From Gallionella sp. (GTDB taxonomy: Bacteria; Pseudomonadota; Gammaproteobacteria; Burkholderiales; Gallionellaceae), in NCBI GenBank assembly GCA_003153155.1, contig PLWV01000029.1, forward strand, positions 40,565 through 104,564: a DNA stretch of 64,000 bases, read 5' to 3'. Positions 10,153-18,251 of the stretch are shown in pieces. A model generated the notes under the pieces. The model saw only the letters and a list, made by a program, of their open reading frames with translations. It searched no databases and was not told the DNA's origin. The position numbers and the translations under genes are program-made. Each line of letters begins with the position of its first letter. Within the stretch, counting starts at the first letter, position 1.

Positions 10153-11367
10153 CTATGATCGGAATCTTGGGCTATCATCGTCGTCCGTTTTCTCTTCTAT
10201 GTTTTCGGCATGATCTAAACGGTCAATTTGCCCTTCTGGCTCAAACAAGTTAAGGTAGCCCACAAACTTGAAGAGCCTGTTTCGCTTTTGGCCTGTTACT
10301 TCAGCCACACAACCATCCTTTGCAAGGTTCTGTAATGCGGTTGACGCAGTAACGTAGGTACAATTCAGCAGTCGCTCTGCTGTTCGGATGTCCATAATCG
10401 GATGCTCGAACAGCAGGTCAATCAATGCCAACTCGTTCCTCCCAAAAGCCCGCGCTTTGATCATCGTATTCTCACGGAATTCGACAATTCGCTGAGCTGT
10501 AATGGCTGCTTCGTTGCTAACTTGCGCAATTCCGGTCAGGAAGAATTTGATCCACCCCTCCCAATTGCCGTTCTTTCGAACGTCCATGAGCCGGTCATAA
10601 TACTCTGTCCTGTTTTCCTTCAAAAAAAGGCTAATGTAGAGCAACGGCTGCTTGAGCACGCTTCGCTCATGAAGGAGCAATGAGACCATCAATCGCCCAA
10701 TCCGCCCGTTACCATCAAGGAAGGGGTGTACGGTCTCGAATTGAGCATGGATGAGCGCACATTGAACAGTCAGCGGCATGCTCGTCCTGTCGTGTAAAAA
10801 CAACTCAAGGTTTGCCAGCGATTCCATCATGTCAGGCACAGGCGGCGGGACAAAGGTTGCAGTAGCCAAAGTACAACCTTGTGGCCCTATCCAGTTTTGG
10901 GTGCGGCGAAATTCACCTGGATCTTTATTCTCACCTCGCACACCATGAAGCAGGTGGCCGTGGATTTCGCGTATGAGGCGTAAAGAAAGCGGTAGAGTTT
11001 CGAGGCGCTCAATACCGTAATTCATGGCATTCACATAATTGACAACCTCACTGATAGCCTTGGTGCGCACTCCCTCGTCATCCCTTTCGTGTTGCAACAC
11101 TTCGTCAAGCGTGCATTGAATTCCCTCGATTTGCGAGCTAAGCACCGCCTCCTTCTTGACATACATCGCCACAAAAAGATCGGGGTTGGGCAGCAAAGAT
11201 GCGATACCAGATAGTTGCCCCAACGCAAGATCGGCCTCAGATAGAATCCTTATCATCTCGGTATCGAATAAAATTGGCGGATTAGGCGGCAGGGGTGCTG
11301 GCACATAGGCAAGATACCCGGTGCCTTGCGGAACCGTCTTGCCAGCTCTTGAATTAAAGGGTTTCAT
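10153..11367 (-). CDS. Fic family protein with N-terminal inhibitory helix and C-terminal winged helix
   Basis: Fic proteins usually AMPylate target proteins. The catalytic motif HPFLDGNGRIGR is complete and starts near residue 212 of 404. The N-terminal domain (Fic_N-like, YLAYVPAPLPPNPP) carries SSQIEG, which fits the S/T-xxx-E-G/N inhibitory motif, making this a class II (self-inhibited by N-terminal helix) Fic protein. The C-terminal about 90 residues look like a winged-helix DNA-binding domain. The ATG at 11367 follows an AT-rich region (11390-11430) suited to a promoter. It is the first gene inside the element; its target is unknown. A role in toxin-antitoxin-like or regulatory AMPylation is inferred, not shown. 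Confidence 0.88.
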   Translation of the reverse strand: MKPFNSRAGKTVPQGTGYLAYVPAPLPPNPPILFDTEMIRILSEADLALGQLSGIASLLPNPDLFVAMYVKKEAVLSSQIEGIQCTLDEVLQHERDDEGVRTKAISEVVNYVNAMNYGIERLETLPLSLRLIREIHGHLLHGVRGENKDPGEFRRTQNWIGPQGCTLATATFVPPPVPDMMESLANLELFLHDRTSMPLTVQCALIHAQFETVHPFLDGNGRIGRLMVSLLLHERSVLKQPLLYISLFLKENRTEYYDRLMDVRKNGNWEGWIKFFLTGIAQVSNEAAITAQRIVEFRENTMIKARAFGRNELALIDLLFEHPIMDIRTAERLLNCTYVTASTALQNLAKDGCVAEVTGQKRNRLFKFVGYLNLFEPEGQIDRLDHAENIEEKTDDDDSPRFRS

Positions 11368-11719
11368 AATTTAGCGCCTCCCTTACTATCGTTATTATAA
11401 TAATAACAAATATTTTATAATAAGCAAGGACTGTAGCGTCCGCTATTCAACAGCTCTAAGGTCCCAAAGTCATCTAACCCGATAATCTGTCATCGGCGTT
11501 ACTCACGACGTGGCATGCGCGCGCCGCGCACGTTGATGGTTTGGGCGGTGTGCACGGTATTCCACCCCCTCTTGCCTCGCGCCCGAGTGGGGATGGTGCG
11601 CAGTCTGCCAGAGCGATGGCATCTCAACTTTCCGGTGTAATTCCGGCGGAATTTGAATCGAGATGGCATGATTTCTTTCGATCAACTGCGCGGCATCGTG
11701 GATGCGATGGCGATAGTTC
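11368..11719. other. Intergenic region between the two Fic genes
   Basis: The left 70 bases are AT-rich (ATAATAATAACAAATATT) and probably hold the promoter of the upstream-reading Fic gene. The remainder is GC-rich; a 102-codon frame on the - strand (11811-11503) overlaps the end of the second Fic gene in another frame and resembles no family I know. I see no firm gene here. Confidence 0.4.
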
Positions 11720-13282
11720 TCAAGGACGGAACGGTGATACCGCCGGCACTTCATCCATTTGTCTGCGCACGGATGCGCCGATGAAGTCGGCAAACGGCTT
11801 GATATTGCCATTCACGCTGGCCTGTTCAAGCGAGGCCATGTAGCTGTCTCGATCATCAACATGGATGACCGTCCACGGGTATCCTCCGCACGCGAGCATT
11901 GAATTCATCAGGAACCGCGCCATGCGCCCGTTGCCATCCCCCAAAGGGTGTATATAGGCGAAGACAAAATGGCCGAGCACTGCGCGGACTGCCGGCTCCG
12001 GCTCCTTCGAGATCAGGTCGAAAAAGACCGGCATGGCAACTCTTACAGATTCATAGGATGGCGGCACATGCCGCGCATAGCGAATGAATACCGGCCAGGA
12101 GCGATAGCCGGCAAGATGTTTGGGTTCAAGGATGCCACTCATGACGGAAGGCTCGAAGAGTTTCCGGTACCAGTCATGATGATCGTGCCGAATCACTTCG
12201 CCGGGCTCTTTCCGTCGCAAGATGCTCGACACACTCTTGCGAACCTCAATGAACGCCTGATGGTAGCCTTTGGCTGCCAGCGCGTTGCGATCATTCCTGT
12301 CTTCGCTGTTCTCTTCAGGATTCCATTGACCGGACGCGATCCTGGCGATCAGGGCTTCTGTCACACGATACCCCTCGATAGACAACGAATGATAGGCATC
12401 TTCCACATGACGGTCATTGACGTCCGCGATGTAGGACTCGATGTCATCAGGCAATCCTGGTGCCGGCGGTAATGCGCGGATCACTGCCTCCCGCATCGAT
12501 TCCCACATCAGGCGGATACGGATCGCGCAAGGTGATTCCGCGCGCGACAGAGTCGGCAAGGATGCTGGCGGAACCTGAAAAGGATCGTTCTCGGTGACCG
12601 TATAACCGGCATCACGCATAGTTCTGACGATACGGTCACCCTCATTGGCGCGCCCGATCGCGCGCATTGCGCCAGCGATCCGTCCGGCGACGACTGAGTT
12701 GCCACCTTCGAGTATCTTGGCCAGGATCTCTGACGCATCCGATATCTGCGATAACGCAATCTGCGCATCGATCGGATTCGTCGTGAAGAAGGTCGGCGAC
12801 ACATGCACCAGCGATGCCGGTAACGAGAGAAGACGAATCCCGTCCTTGACGACAATATCAGCACCCGAGGCAAAGTCCTTTGAACGGTAATCAAAAAGAC
12901 CTGTCTCGAATTTAAGCGTGAGATTGTTGTTCGATCCGGTCTTGGTATGGATCATCAACCGGCGAGGGATCGTTGTGTTTCCGGCGTACCTTTGTAGCGA
13001 TGCTTCTGGCGACAGATACCAGTCATTGCCGAACCGGACGTTACAGTATGCGGTGACGAATTCAAAGAAGGACGCATACCATGAGGTCGAATCCCCCGCT
13101 TTGTCTGCCGGGCTGGAAACGATATACCAACCCTTGACTACTTCTTTCATGAAGCCTGCAGCAACCAGTCGATCACGATGAACACGACTGAAGTCTCCGC
13201 TCTGAAATACATGCAGACCCCGATCCTGTGCGCTTTTCAGGAGTTTCAGCGACTCAGCCAGCTTTTCATTTGGGGCAGCCAT
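11720..13282 (-). CDS. Fic family protein with AbiEi-like N-terminal winged-helix domain
   Basis: Domains: an N-terminal winged-helix region (about residues 1-190, with the KGWYIVSSP stretch typical of AbiEi-type antitoxin regulators) followed by a Fic domain. The Fic motif HPLGDGNGRMARF starts near residue 445; the third position is Leu rather than the usual Phe, otherwise the catalytic residues are kept. SLSIEG about 160 residues before it fits the Fic self-inhibition motif. ATG 13282 is chosen because GAGG lies 6 bases upstream; the upstream TTG at 13297 would add five residues. The second Fic protein of the element; unlike the first it joins a putative DNA-binding N-terminus to Fic, suggesting autoregulation at the repeats found just upstream. 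Length 520 residues. Confidence 0.83.
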   Translation of the reverse strand: MAAPNEKLAESLKLLKSAQDRGLHVFQSGDFSRVHRDRLVAAGFMKEVVKGWYIVSSPADKAGDSTSWYASFFEFVTAYCNVRFGNDWYLSPEASLQRYAGNTTIPRRLMIHTKTGSNNNLTLKFETGLFDYRSKDFASGADIVVKDGIRLLSLPASLVHVSPTFFTTNPIDAQIALSQISDASEILAKILEGGNSVVAGRIAGAMRAIGRANEGDRIVRTMRDAGYTVTENDPFQVPPASLPTLSRAESPCAIRIRLMWESMREAVIRALPPAPGLPDDIESYIADVNDRHVEDAYHSLSIEGYRVTEALIARIASGQWNPEENSEDRNDRNALAAKGYHQAFIEVRKSVSSILRRKEPGEVIRHDHHDWYRKLFEPSVMSGILEPKHLAGYRSWPVFIRYARHVPPSYESVRVAMPVFFDLISKEPEPAVRAVLGHFVFAYIHPLGDGNGRMARFLMNSMLACGGYPWTVIHVDDRDSYMASLEQASVNGNIKPFADFIGASVRRQMDEVPAVSPFRP

Positions 13283-13309
13283 GATAGACCTCGGCAAGTT
13301 TATTGTGAA

Positions 13310-13350
13310 TTACTATAGCACGTTTATCGCGATTTACAATAGCACGTTTA
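13310..13350. promoter_or_regulatory. Direct repeat pair upstream of the AbiEi-like/Fic gene (candidate operator)
   Basis: Two 17-base copies differing at one position, TTACTATAGCACGTTTA at 13310-13326 and TTACAATAGCACGTTTA at 13334-13350, are spaced by exactly 24 bases. They lie 28-68 bases upstream of the Fic start codon at 13282, where a promoter is expected. Two AbiEi-like regulators are known to bind repeats in their own promoter region, so autoregulation is a reasonable inference. The rest of the gap to 13676 holds no gene that I can see. Confidence 0.5.
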
Positions 13351-13676
13351 ATCAGCTTCACAATGGGAAGTCTATTGTGCTTCGCCCAAGAGAGAAAGAC
13401 CCTGTTTTAGGCCTTTGGCTTGTTACCGTAACCTTAATTGGTTTCCAAGTCGGTCCTGTCAAACGAAATTCCCAGCAGCTTGGACGCCTGTGCTGTAATT
13501 GGCGCATCGAAGATGCCACCGTGCGAGGGGATAAAGTCTTTCTGACATTTGGCGCGGCGCTACGACTCCTTCGGGCGAAACCGGTCTGTCACGCCAGTTC
13601 AATCTGTCCATAAAGTGATTGAAGGTAATTGTGTTTTCGGTGAGAATCAAAAGCATCTCACGTAACGACAACCAGC

Positions 13677-13961
13677 ATGAACCGTTCTGACCTGATCACA
13701 CACCTAGCCGAGCTACACCCACAGCTTTTCGCCAAAGATGCCGAAAGCGTAGTCAAGGTAATTCTGGATGCGCTGTCCAACACGCTATCAAAAGGTGGGC
13801 GTGTCGAAATACGTGGCTTTGGAAGCTTTGAATTGAATTACCGACCACCACGTCAGGGGCGTAATCCAAAAACTGGTGCCAGCGTGAAAGTGCCCGCGAA
13901 ATATGTGCCGCACTTCAAAGCTGGTAAGGAGCTTAGGGAGCGTGTAATCGAAGGTGATTAA
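13677..13961 (+). CDS. ihfB: Integration host factor beta-subunit-like protein (HU/IHF family)
   Basis: A 94-residue DNA-bending protein with the whole HU/IHF fold: [17 protein letters not shown] at the N-terminus, [14 protein letters not shown] and the DNA-minor-groove beta arm region [18 protein letters not shown], ending [10 protein letters not shown]. The pattern ([11 protein letters not shown], PRxGRNPKTG) is closer to IhfB than to HU. It stands alone on the + strand, with the small gene at 14083 behind it in the opposite direction. Chromosomes carry ihfB elsewhere, so this is probably an element-borne extra copy that helps integration/excision or transfer complexes, or modulates host nucleoid gene expression. 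Confidence 0.88.
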   Translation: MNRSDLITHLAELHPQLFAKDAESVVKVILDALSNTLSKGGRVEIRGFGSFELNYRPPRQGRNPKTGASVKVPAKYVPHFKAGKELRERVIEGD

Positions 13962-14082
13962 CCCTTACCCCGTTTCGTCCGGAGTTTTCACACAACCTCG
14001 ACCCGCAGCTGCCATTCAGCTCAGCAGGTTACCCGATGCGACCGTGCTGACCCTGTTGTCGCTACTCAAATAGACATCTGTC

Positions 14083-14472
14083 TTACGGTATGGTGGCTAC
14101 CCGCTCTTCGGCCTTCAAGAGCGCCGCATCAAGCAGGACAACATGCCGTTCGGACTGAGTCATCCATGCCTCGATCGCCTGCCTGTCCTTCTTCTTCATG
14201 CGCCCGAAGACTCCCGATGCATCGTCCTGGGCAAGCATTTTACTCGCTTCATCCACCGCCTTACGCTGATCTGCGATCGCCAGCTTGACCTGTGCGGGAT
14301 CGTTTATGGTAACGGCATCCAATCCGGCGGCAAGCATCATTCCGGCATGCTCATCACCGCCGGAAAACGAGCGCCCGGCATTCTCAGCTCTCAATGCGGC
14401 AAGCAGCCCGTCCTCGGACAGCGATTGTCCAAATGCGACACGCGGTTGCGGTAATTCGCTCAAACGGAACAT
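14083..14472 (-). CDS. Conserved hypothetical protein, short paralogue of the gene at 38530-39279
   Basis: The 129-residue product matches no family I know, but it is clearly related to the protein encoded at 38530-39279 in the same element: both share EDxLxxALxAEN, then AAGLD...DPAxVxLAIAxRxxA, then FGRMKKxDR and a conserved end ERHVVLLxxALxKAEE. This short copy lacks the N-terminal coiled-coil region and a middle insert of its relative. It is mostly helical, soluble, without signal peptide. A TGCA followed 11 bases later by TGTG (14497-14515) upstream of its start resembles, imperfectly, the operator-like motif found before the transfer operons. Function unknown. Confidence 0.65.
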   Translation of the reverse strand: MFRLSELPQPRVAFGQSLSEDGLLAALRAENAGRSFSGGDEHAGMMLAAGLDAVTINDPAQVKLAIADQRKAVDEASKMLAQDDASGVFGRMKKKDRQAIEAWMTQSERHVVLLDAALLKAEERVATIP

Positions 14473-14647
14473 GATGCGGATACCCCCAAGTCATAATGCA
14501 ATTGATGTGATTGTGGTATCTTACCACCTGAGCTGATGACAATAAAAAAAAGCCGCGTCACTGTGACTTTTCTGGTTTTGGGCGGACGCTTTTTGCATCG
14601 TTGGAACGAACGGCCGTTTGCCGATGTGCACAAGGGACCGAACTGCG

Positions 14648-16813
14648 ATGAACAAGTTAAATGTTGAGCTGGAGAACTGCTACGGCATAAAGAAGCTCAA
14701 GGCAAAGTTTGATTTCTCCACTGAAAAGGTCTACGCGATTTATGCCCCAAACGGCGTGATGAAGTCATCGTTGGCGCAAACGTTCAAAGACGTAGCCGAC
14801 GGCGCGGTGTCCAAGGATCGAATCTTTCCAGCACGGACTTGCATTAGAAAGATCACGGATGAAAAAGGCATCGAGTTACCCAAAGAAAGCGTCCTCGTCA
14901 TCCGTCCATATGATGAAGTGTTCGGCCACTCGGAAAGGACATCGACCCTTTTGGTTGATAGTGTGTTGCGGAAAGAATATGAACAGCTCCACTTGGCGAT
15001 TGATGCGTCAAAAGATCTGCTCTTGAAGGCGTTGAAAGAGCAGTCGGGATCAAAGAAGGACTTGGAGAAAGAGATTTCTTCCACATTTACCAAGAGTGAA
15101 AATGAATTCTTCATAGCGCTGATACGTATCAAGGATGAACTCCTCGCCCAGAAGGATGCGCCGTTCGCTAACGTCTTATACGACAAAATCTTTGACGAAA
15201 AGGTCCTAGCCTTCCTTGGAACCAAGGACTTCAAGACAGCGATTCAAGAATATATTCAAAAATACAACGAACTCCTAGCTGCATCGACGTACTTCAAAAA
15301 AGGCACGTTCAACTACTACAACGCGGCGACTATCGCAAAGAGTCTTGCCGACAATGGCTTCTTCGACGCAAAACATACAGTGAGCCTGAATGCAGAGACG
15401 AAGACTGAAATTACCAGCGAGAAGGAACTTGAGGATCTGATAGCCAAGGAAAAGGACGGGATTTCCAATGACAAGGAACTGAAAAAGAAATTTGCCGAGA
15501 TTGAGAAACAGATCAGCAAGAATATCAGTCTTCGGGATTTTGACGCCTACCTCCAGCAACATGATGATATTCTCCCAAAGCTAGAAAATATTGAGAAATT
15601 CAAGGAGGAGCTTTGGAAGTCTTACCTCTTAGCGCGGATCGACGCATATAAGGATCTAGTCGAAAAATACCAGACAGCCGAAAAGAGGAAGAAAGAGATC
15701 GAGGCCGCAGCCGCGCAGCAGCGTACGCAATGGGAGACTGTAATTCAAATCTTCAATGACCGGTTTTTCGTCCCATTCAAGTTAACTGCCAAAAATCGAA
15801 CTGCTGTCATCTTGGGGCAGGAACCGCTGCTGACTCTCGGATTTACCTTTGAAGATGGTGCAGAAAAGGCTCCGATTGAAAGAGCCGCGCTCCTACAAGT
15901 ATTAAGCACCGGTGAGAAAAAGGCGCTCTATGTACTGAACATTATTTTTGAAATCGAGGCGCGCAAGAAAGCGCAGCAGCAAACGGTTTTCGTGGTTGAT
16001 GACATCGCTGATTCGTTCGATTACAAAAACAAATACGCCATCATCGAGTATTTGAGAGAAATATCAGAAGAGCCGTGTTTCCGTCAACTGATTCTGACTC
16101 ACAATTTTGACTTCTTCCGCACGATAAATAGCAGATTCGTCAGCTATGCAAATTGCCTGATGGCCTTCAAGACGGCGAGCGGCCTGACGCTTGAGCAAGC
16201 TGCTGGGATAAAGAACGTTTTTGTGAAAGATTGGAAGCCGAATTTCTTTACAGACTCCAAGAAGAAGATTGCGTCGATTCCGTTCATTCGAAATATCATT
16301 GAATACACGAAAGGGGAGAAAGATCCGGATTTCGCGAAACTGACCTCTTTACTTCATTGGAAGAACGATTCAGCGGGCATCACACTGGGGGACCTCGATA
16401 GTATCTATAACTCCGTATTCGGAAGCGCTGGATCTTCCGCCGATCCAGCTAAACTGGTTATGGATCTTATCACGCAAGAGGCAGGGGAGTGTCTCAAAGC
16501 GGCTGAGGGCGTCAACTTCGAAAACAAAATCGTGCTTTCAATTGCGATTCGAATTGCGGCGGAGCAATTCATGATCAGAAAGATCAATGACGCGAATTTT
16601 GTAGCCAACATCGATGCCAACCAAACATTCAAGCTGTTCGCCAGATTTAAGAAGCTCTTCAGCGGAGACACGGATGCCCTAGACGTTATTCAGCGCGTGA
16701 TCCTCATGACGCCAGAAAGCATCCACCTCAATTCATTCATGTATGAGCCGATCTTGGATATGTCGGACGAACATCTGAAGCGACTCTACCAAGATGTTGT
16801 CGCGCTTCCATGA
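14648..16813 (+). CDS. ABC/AAA_13-type ATPase with atypical P-loop (candidate defence ATPase)
   Basis: A 721-residue cytoplasmic ATPase of the RloC/PrrC-like AAA_13 group: an N-terminal P-loop IYAPNGVMKSSLAQTF (residues 31-46), a long central coiled-coil region, an ABC signature LSTGEKKAL, Walker B FVVDDIADSFD and switch histidine LTHNFDFF. In the P-loop the residue before the Lys is Met instead of the usual Gly. Start ATG 14648 is chosen because AAGGGA lies about 11 bases upstream; an ATG at 14618 would add ten weak residues. C-terminus (about 600-721) has no recognised nuclease motif. Relatives occur in phage-defence islands; the effector role is inference. Confidence 0.75.
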   Translation: MNKLNVELENCYGIKKLKAKFDFSTEKVYAIYAPNGVMKSSLAQTFKDVADGAVSKDRIFPARTCIRKITDEKGIELPKESVLVIRPYDEVFGHSERTSTLLVDSVLRKEYEQLHLAIDASKDLLLKALKEQSGSKKDLEKEISSTFTKSENEFFIALIRIKDELLAQKDAPFANVLYDKIFDEKVLAFLGTKDFKTAIQEYIQKYNELLAASTYFKKGTFNYYNAATIAKSLADNGFFDAKHTVSLNAETKTEITSEKELEDLIAKEKDGISNDKELKKKFAEIEKQISKNISLRDFDAYLQQHDDILPKLENIEKFKEELWKSYLLARIDAYKDLVEKYQTAEKRKKEIEAAAAQQRTQWETVIQIFNDRFFVPFKLTAKNRTAVILGQEPLLTLGFTFEDGAEKAPIERAALLQVLSTGEKKALYVLNIIFEIEARKKAQQQTVFVVDDIADSFDYKNKYAIIEYLREISEEPCFRQLILTHNFDFFRTINSRFVSYANCLMAFKTASGLTLEQAAGIKNVFVKDWKPNFFTDSKKKIASIPFIRNIIEYTKGEKDPDFAKLTSLLHWKNDSAGITLGDLDSIYNSVFGSAGSSADPAKLVMDLITQEAGECLKAAEGVNFENKIVLSIAIRIAAEQFMIRKINDANFVANIDANQTFKLFARFKKLFSGDTDALDVIQRVILMTPESIHLNSFMYEPILDMSDEHLKRLYQDVVALP

Positions 16814-16991
16814 ATCCCGTCCACCGATCAACGGCGTGGAGGAAAAAGCCCCCACTTGATTTTCATCCATAGTCGATGGACAGCGCAGTCGACCTAGGTT
16901 TTTTCCACGAATCCAGGGTTGATATGGCGCTCATGGACAGGAGCAACTTGGTCGCGTGTCATGCAACATGCAGCAGCAGAGGGAGACAAAA

Positions 16992-18245
16992 GTGAAGTTC
17001 ATCCACGCGGCCGATTTACACATCGACAGCCCCATGCGAGGGCTTGACAACTACGACGGGGCGCCGGTAGACCTGCTCAGAGGAGCAAGCCGTAAGGCCC
17101 TTATCGGCCTGGTAGACCTTGCCTTGCGCGAGAAAGTCGACCTGGTCCTCCTCGCAGGCGATATCTTCGACCGCGAGTTGGGCGACTTCCGTGCTGCTCT
17201 GTTCTTCCGCGAACAAATGATTCGCCTCGTCGGCGGGGGCATCCGGGTATTCGTCGTCAAAGGAAACCACGACGCAGAAGGCCAGATCAGCAAACGGCTG
17301 CCCGACGTTCAGGGCGTTCACGTCTTCAGTTCGCGTGCTGCCGAGGTCATAGACCTCGCGGACTTGGGGGTCGCCGTTCATGGCAGAAGTTTTCCGGACC
17401 GCATTGTCAGCGAGGACCTCATCCCTTCCTATCATGAACCTGTAGCCGACCGCTTCAACATCGGTGTACTGCACACCAGCCTGACAGGGCGGGTCGGTCA
17501 TGACACCTACGCTCCTACGGACGTCGCGACGCTGTTGGCAAAGAACTATGACTACTTCGCTCTCGGGCACGTCCACGCTCGCGAGGTCGTCCGAGAGTCC
17601 AAACCGCGCATCGTTTTTCCGGGCAATCTGCAAGGGCGGAAAGTTAGCGAAACCGGATCCAAAGGTTGCGAGCTCGTCATCGTCGATGGCAACACCATCA
17701 CTAGCGCCGAGCACGTCTCCTTGGATGTGGTCCGCTGGCATGACCTGACCCTTGATGCCACGGGCTTGGAGACCGTCACTTCGCTCGCTCAGAAGTTCCA
17801 GGACACCTGCAGGGGTTGTGTCGCAAGCGCCCAAGATCGCTTGCACGCCATGCGTATCACCGTCCAGGGCGAATCTGCCCTTCACGCACTGGAGGCCAGG
17901 GATCCCGGAACGATTGCAGCTGCCATTCAGGCCGCCACCCAGGATTTCGAAGCGGCTGACCTGTGGATCGAGTCCGTTCACCTGGAGCTGCAATCTCCAA
18001 TCGATCGCGAAGCCGCAGCGCAACGGCCAGATGCCGTGGGTGAAGTCGTAAGACTGGTCGATGAACTGGCCGCAAACGACGATGAGCTTCGGATCTGGAT
18101 ACTAGCAAACCTGGACAAGCTACCGAATCTCCCGTCGGACTTGGCGGATGTCGATTCGGGCAAACTCACCGTTGAGCAGCTAAGGTCCTTCCTGGCCGAT
18201 GCTGAGGCGACCGTTCTTTCCAAACTCTCTGCCGCAGGCGCTTGA
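16992..18245 (+). CDS. YhaO/SbcD-like metallophosphoesterase (DNA repair exonuclease)
   Basis: Calcineurin-like nuclease: FIHAADLHID (D-x-H), LLAGDIFDRE (GD-x-x-D), VVKGNHDAEG (GNHD), LHTS and ALGHVHARE (GHxH) supply the whole set of metal ligands in residues 1-210. The rest (to residue 417) is the C-terminal cap that binds the ATPase partner. GTG at 16992 is chosen because GAGGGAG lies 7 bases before it and it places VKFIHAADLHID at the start. The next gene (YhaN-like) begins 6 bases after the stop, so the two form a complex, as Rad50/Mre11-type SbcCD and YhaON pairs do. On mobile elements such pairs may attack foreign DNA or process ends; this is inference. Confidence 0.86.
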   Translation: MKFIHAADLHIDSPMRGLDNYDGAPVDLLRGASRKALIGLVDLALREKVDLVLLAGDIFDRELGDFRAALFFREQMIRLVGGGIRVFVVKGNHDAEGQISKRLPDVQGVHVFSSRAAEVIDLADLGVAVHGRSFPDRIVSEDLIPSYHEPVADRFNIGVLHTSLTGRVGHDTYAPTDVATLLAKNYDYFALGHVHAREVVRESKPRIVFPGNLQGRKVSETGSKGCELVIVDGNTITSAEHVSLDVVRWHDLTLDATGLETVTSLAQKFQDTCRGCVASAQDRLHAMRITVQGESALHALEARDPGTIAAAIQAATQDFEAADLWIESVHLELQSPIDREAAAQRPDAVGEVVRLVDELAANDDELRIWILANLDKLPNLPSDLADVDSGKLTVEQLRSFLADAEATVLSKLSAAGA

Positions 18246-18251
18246 TAGCCT

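Noticed and set aside
11503..11811. 102-codon frame after the AbiEi-like/Fic gene
   Set aside because: Overlaps the gene in another frame, no ribosome site, no family resemblance; kept only as a gap note.
17016..18023. 335-codon antisense frame over the metallophosphoesterase
   Set aside because: The + strand frame has the full set of metal-binding motifs and a ribosome site.
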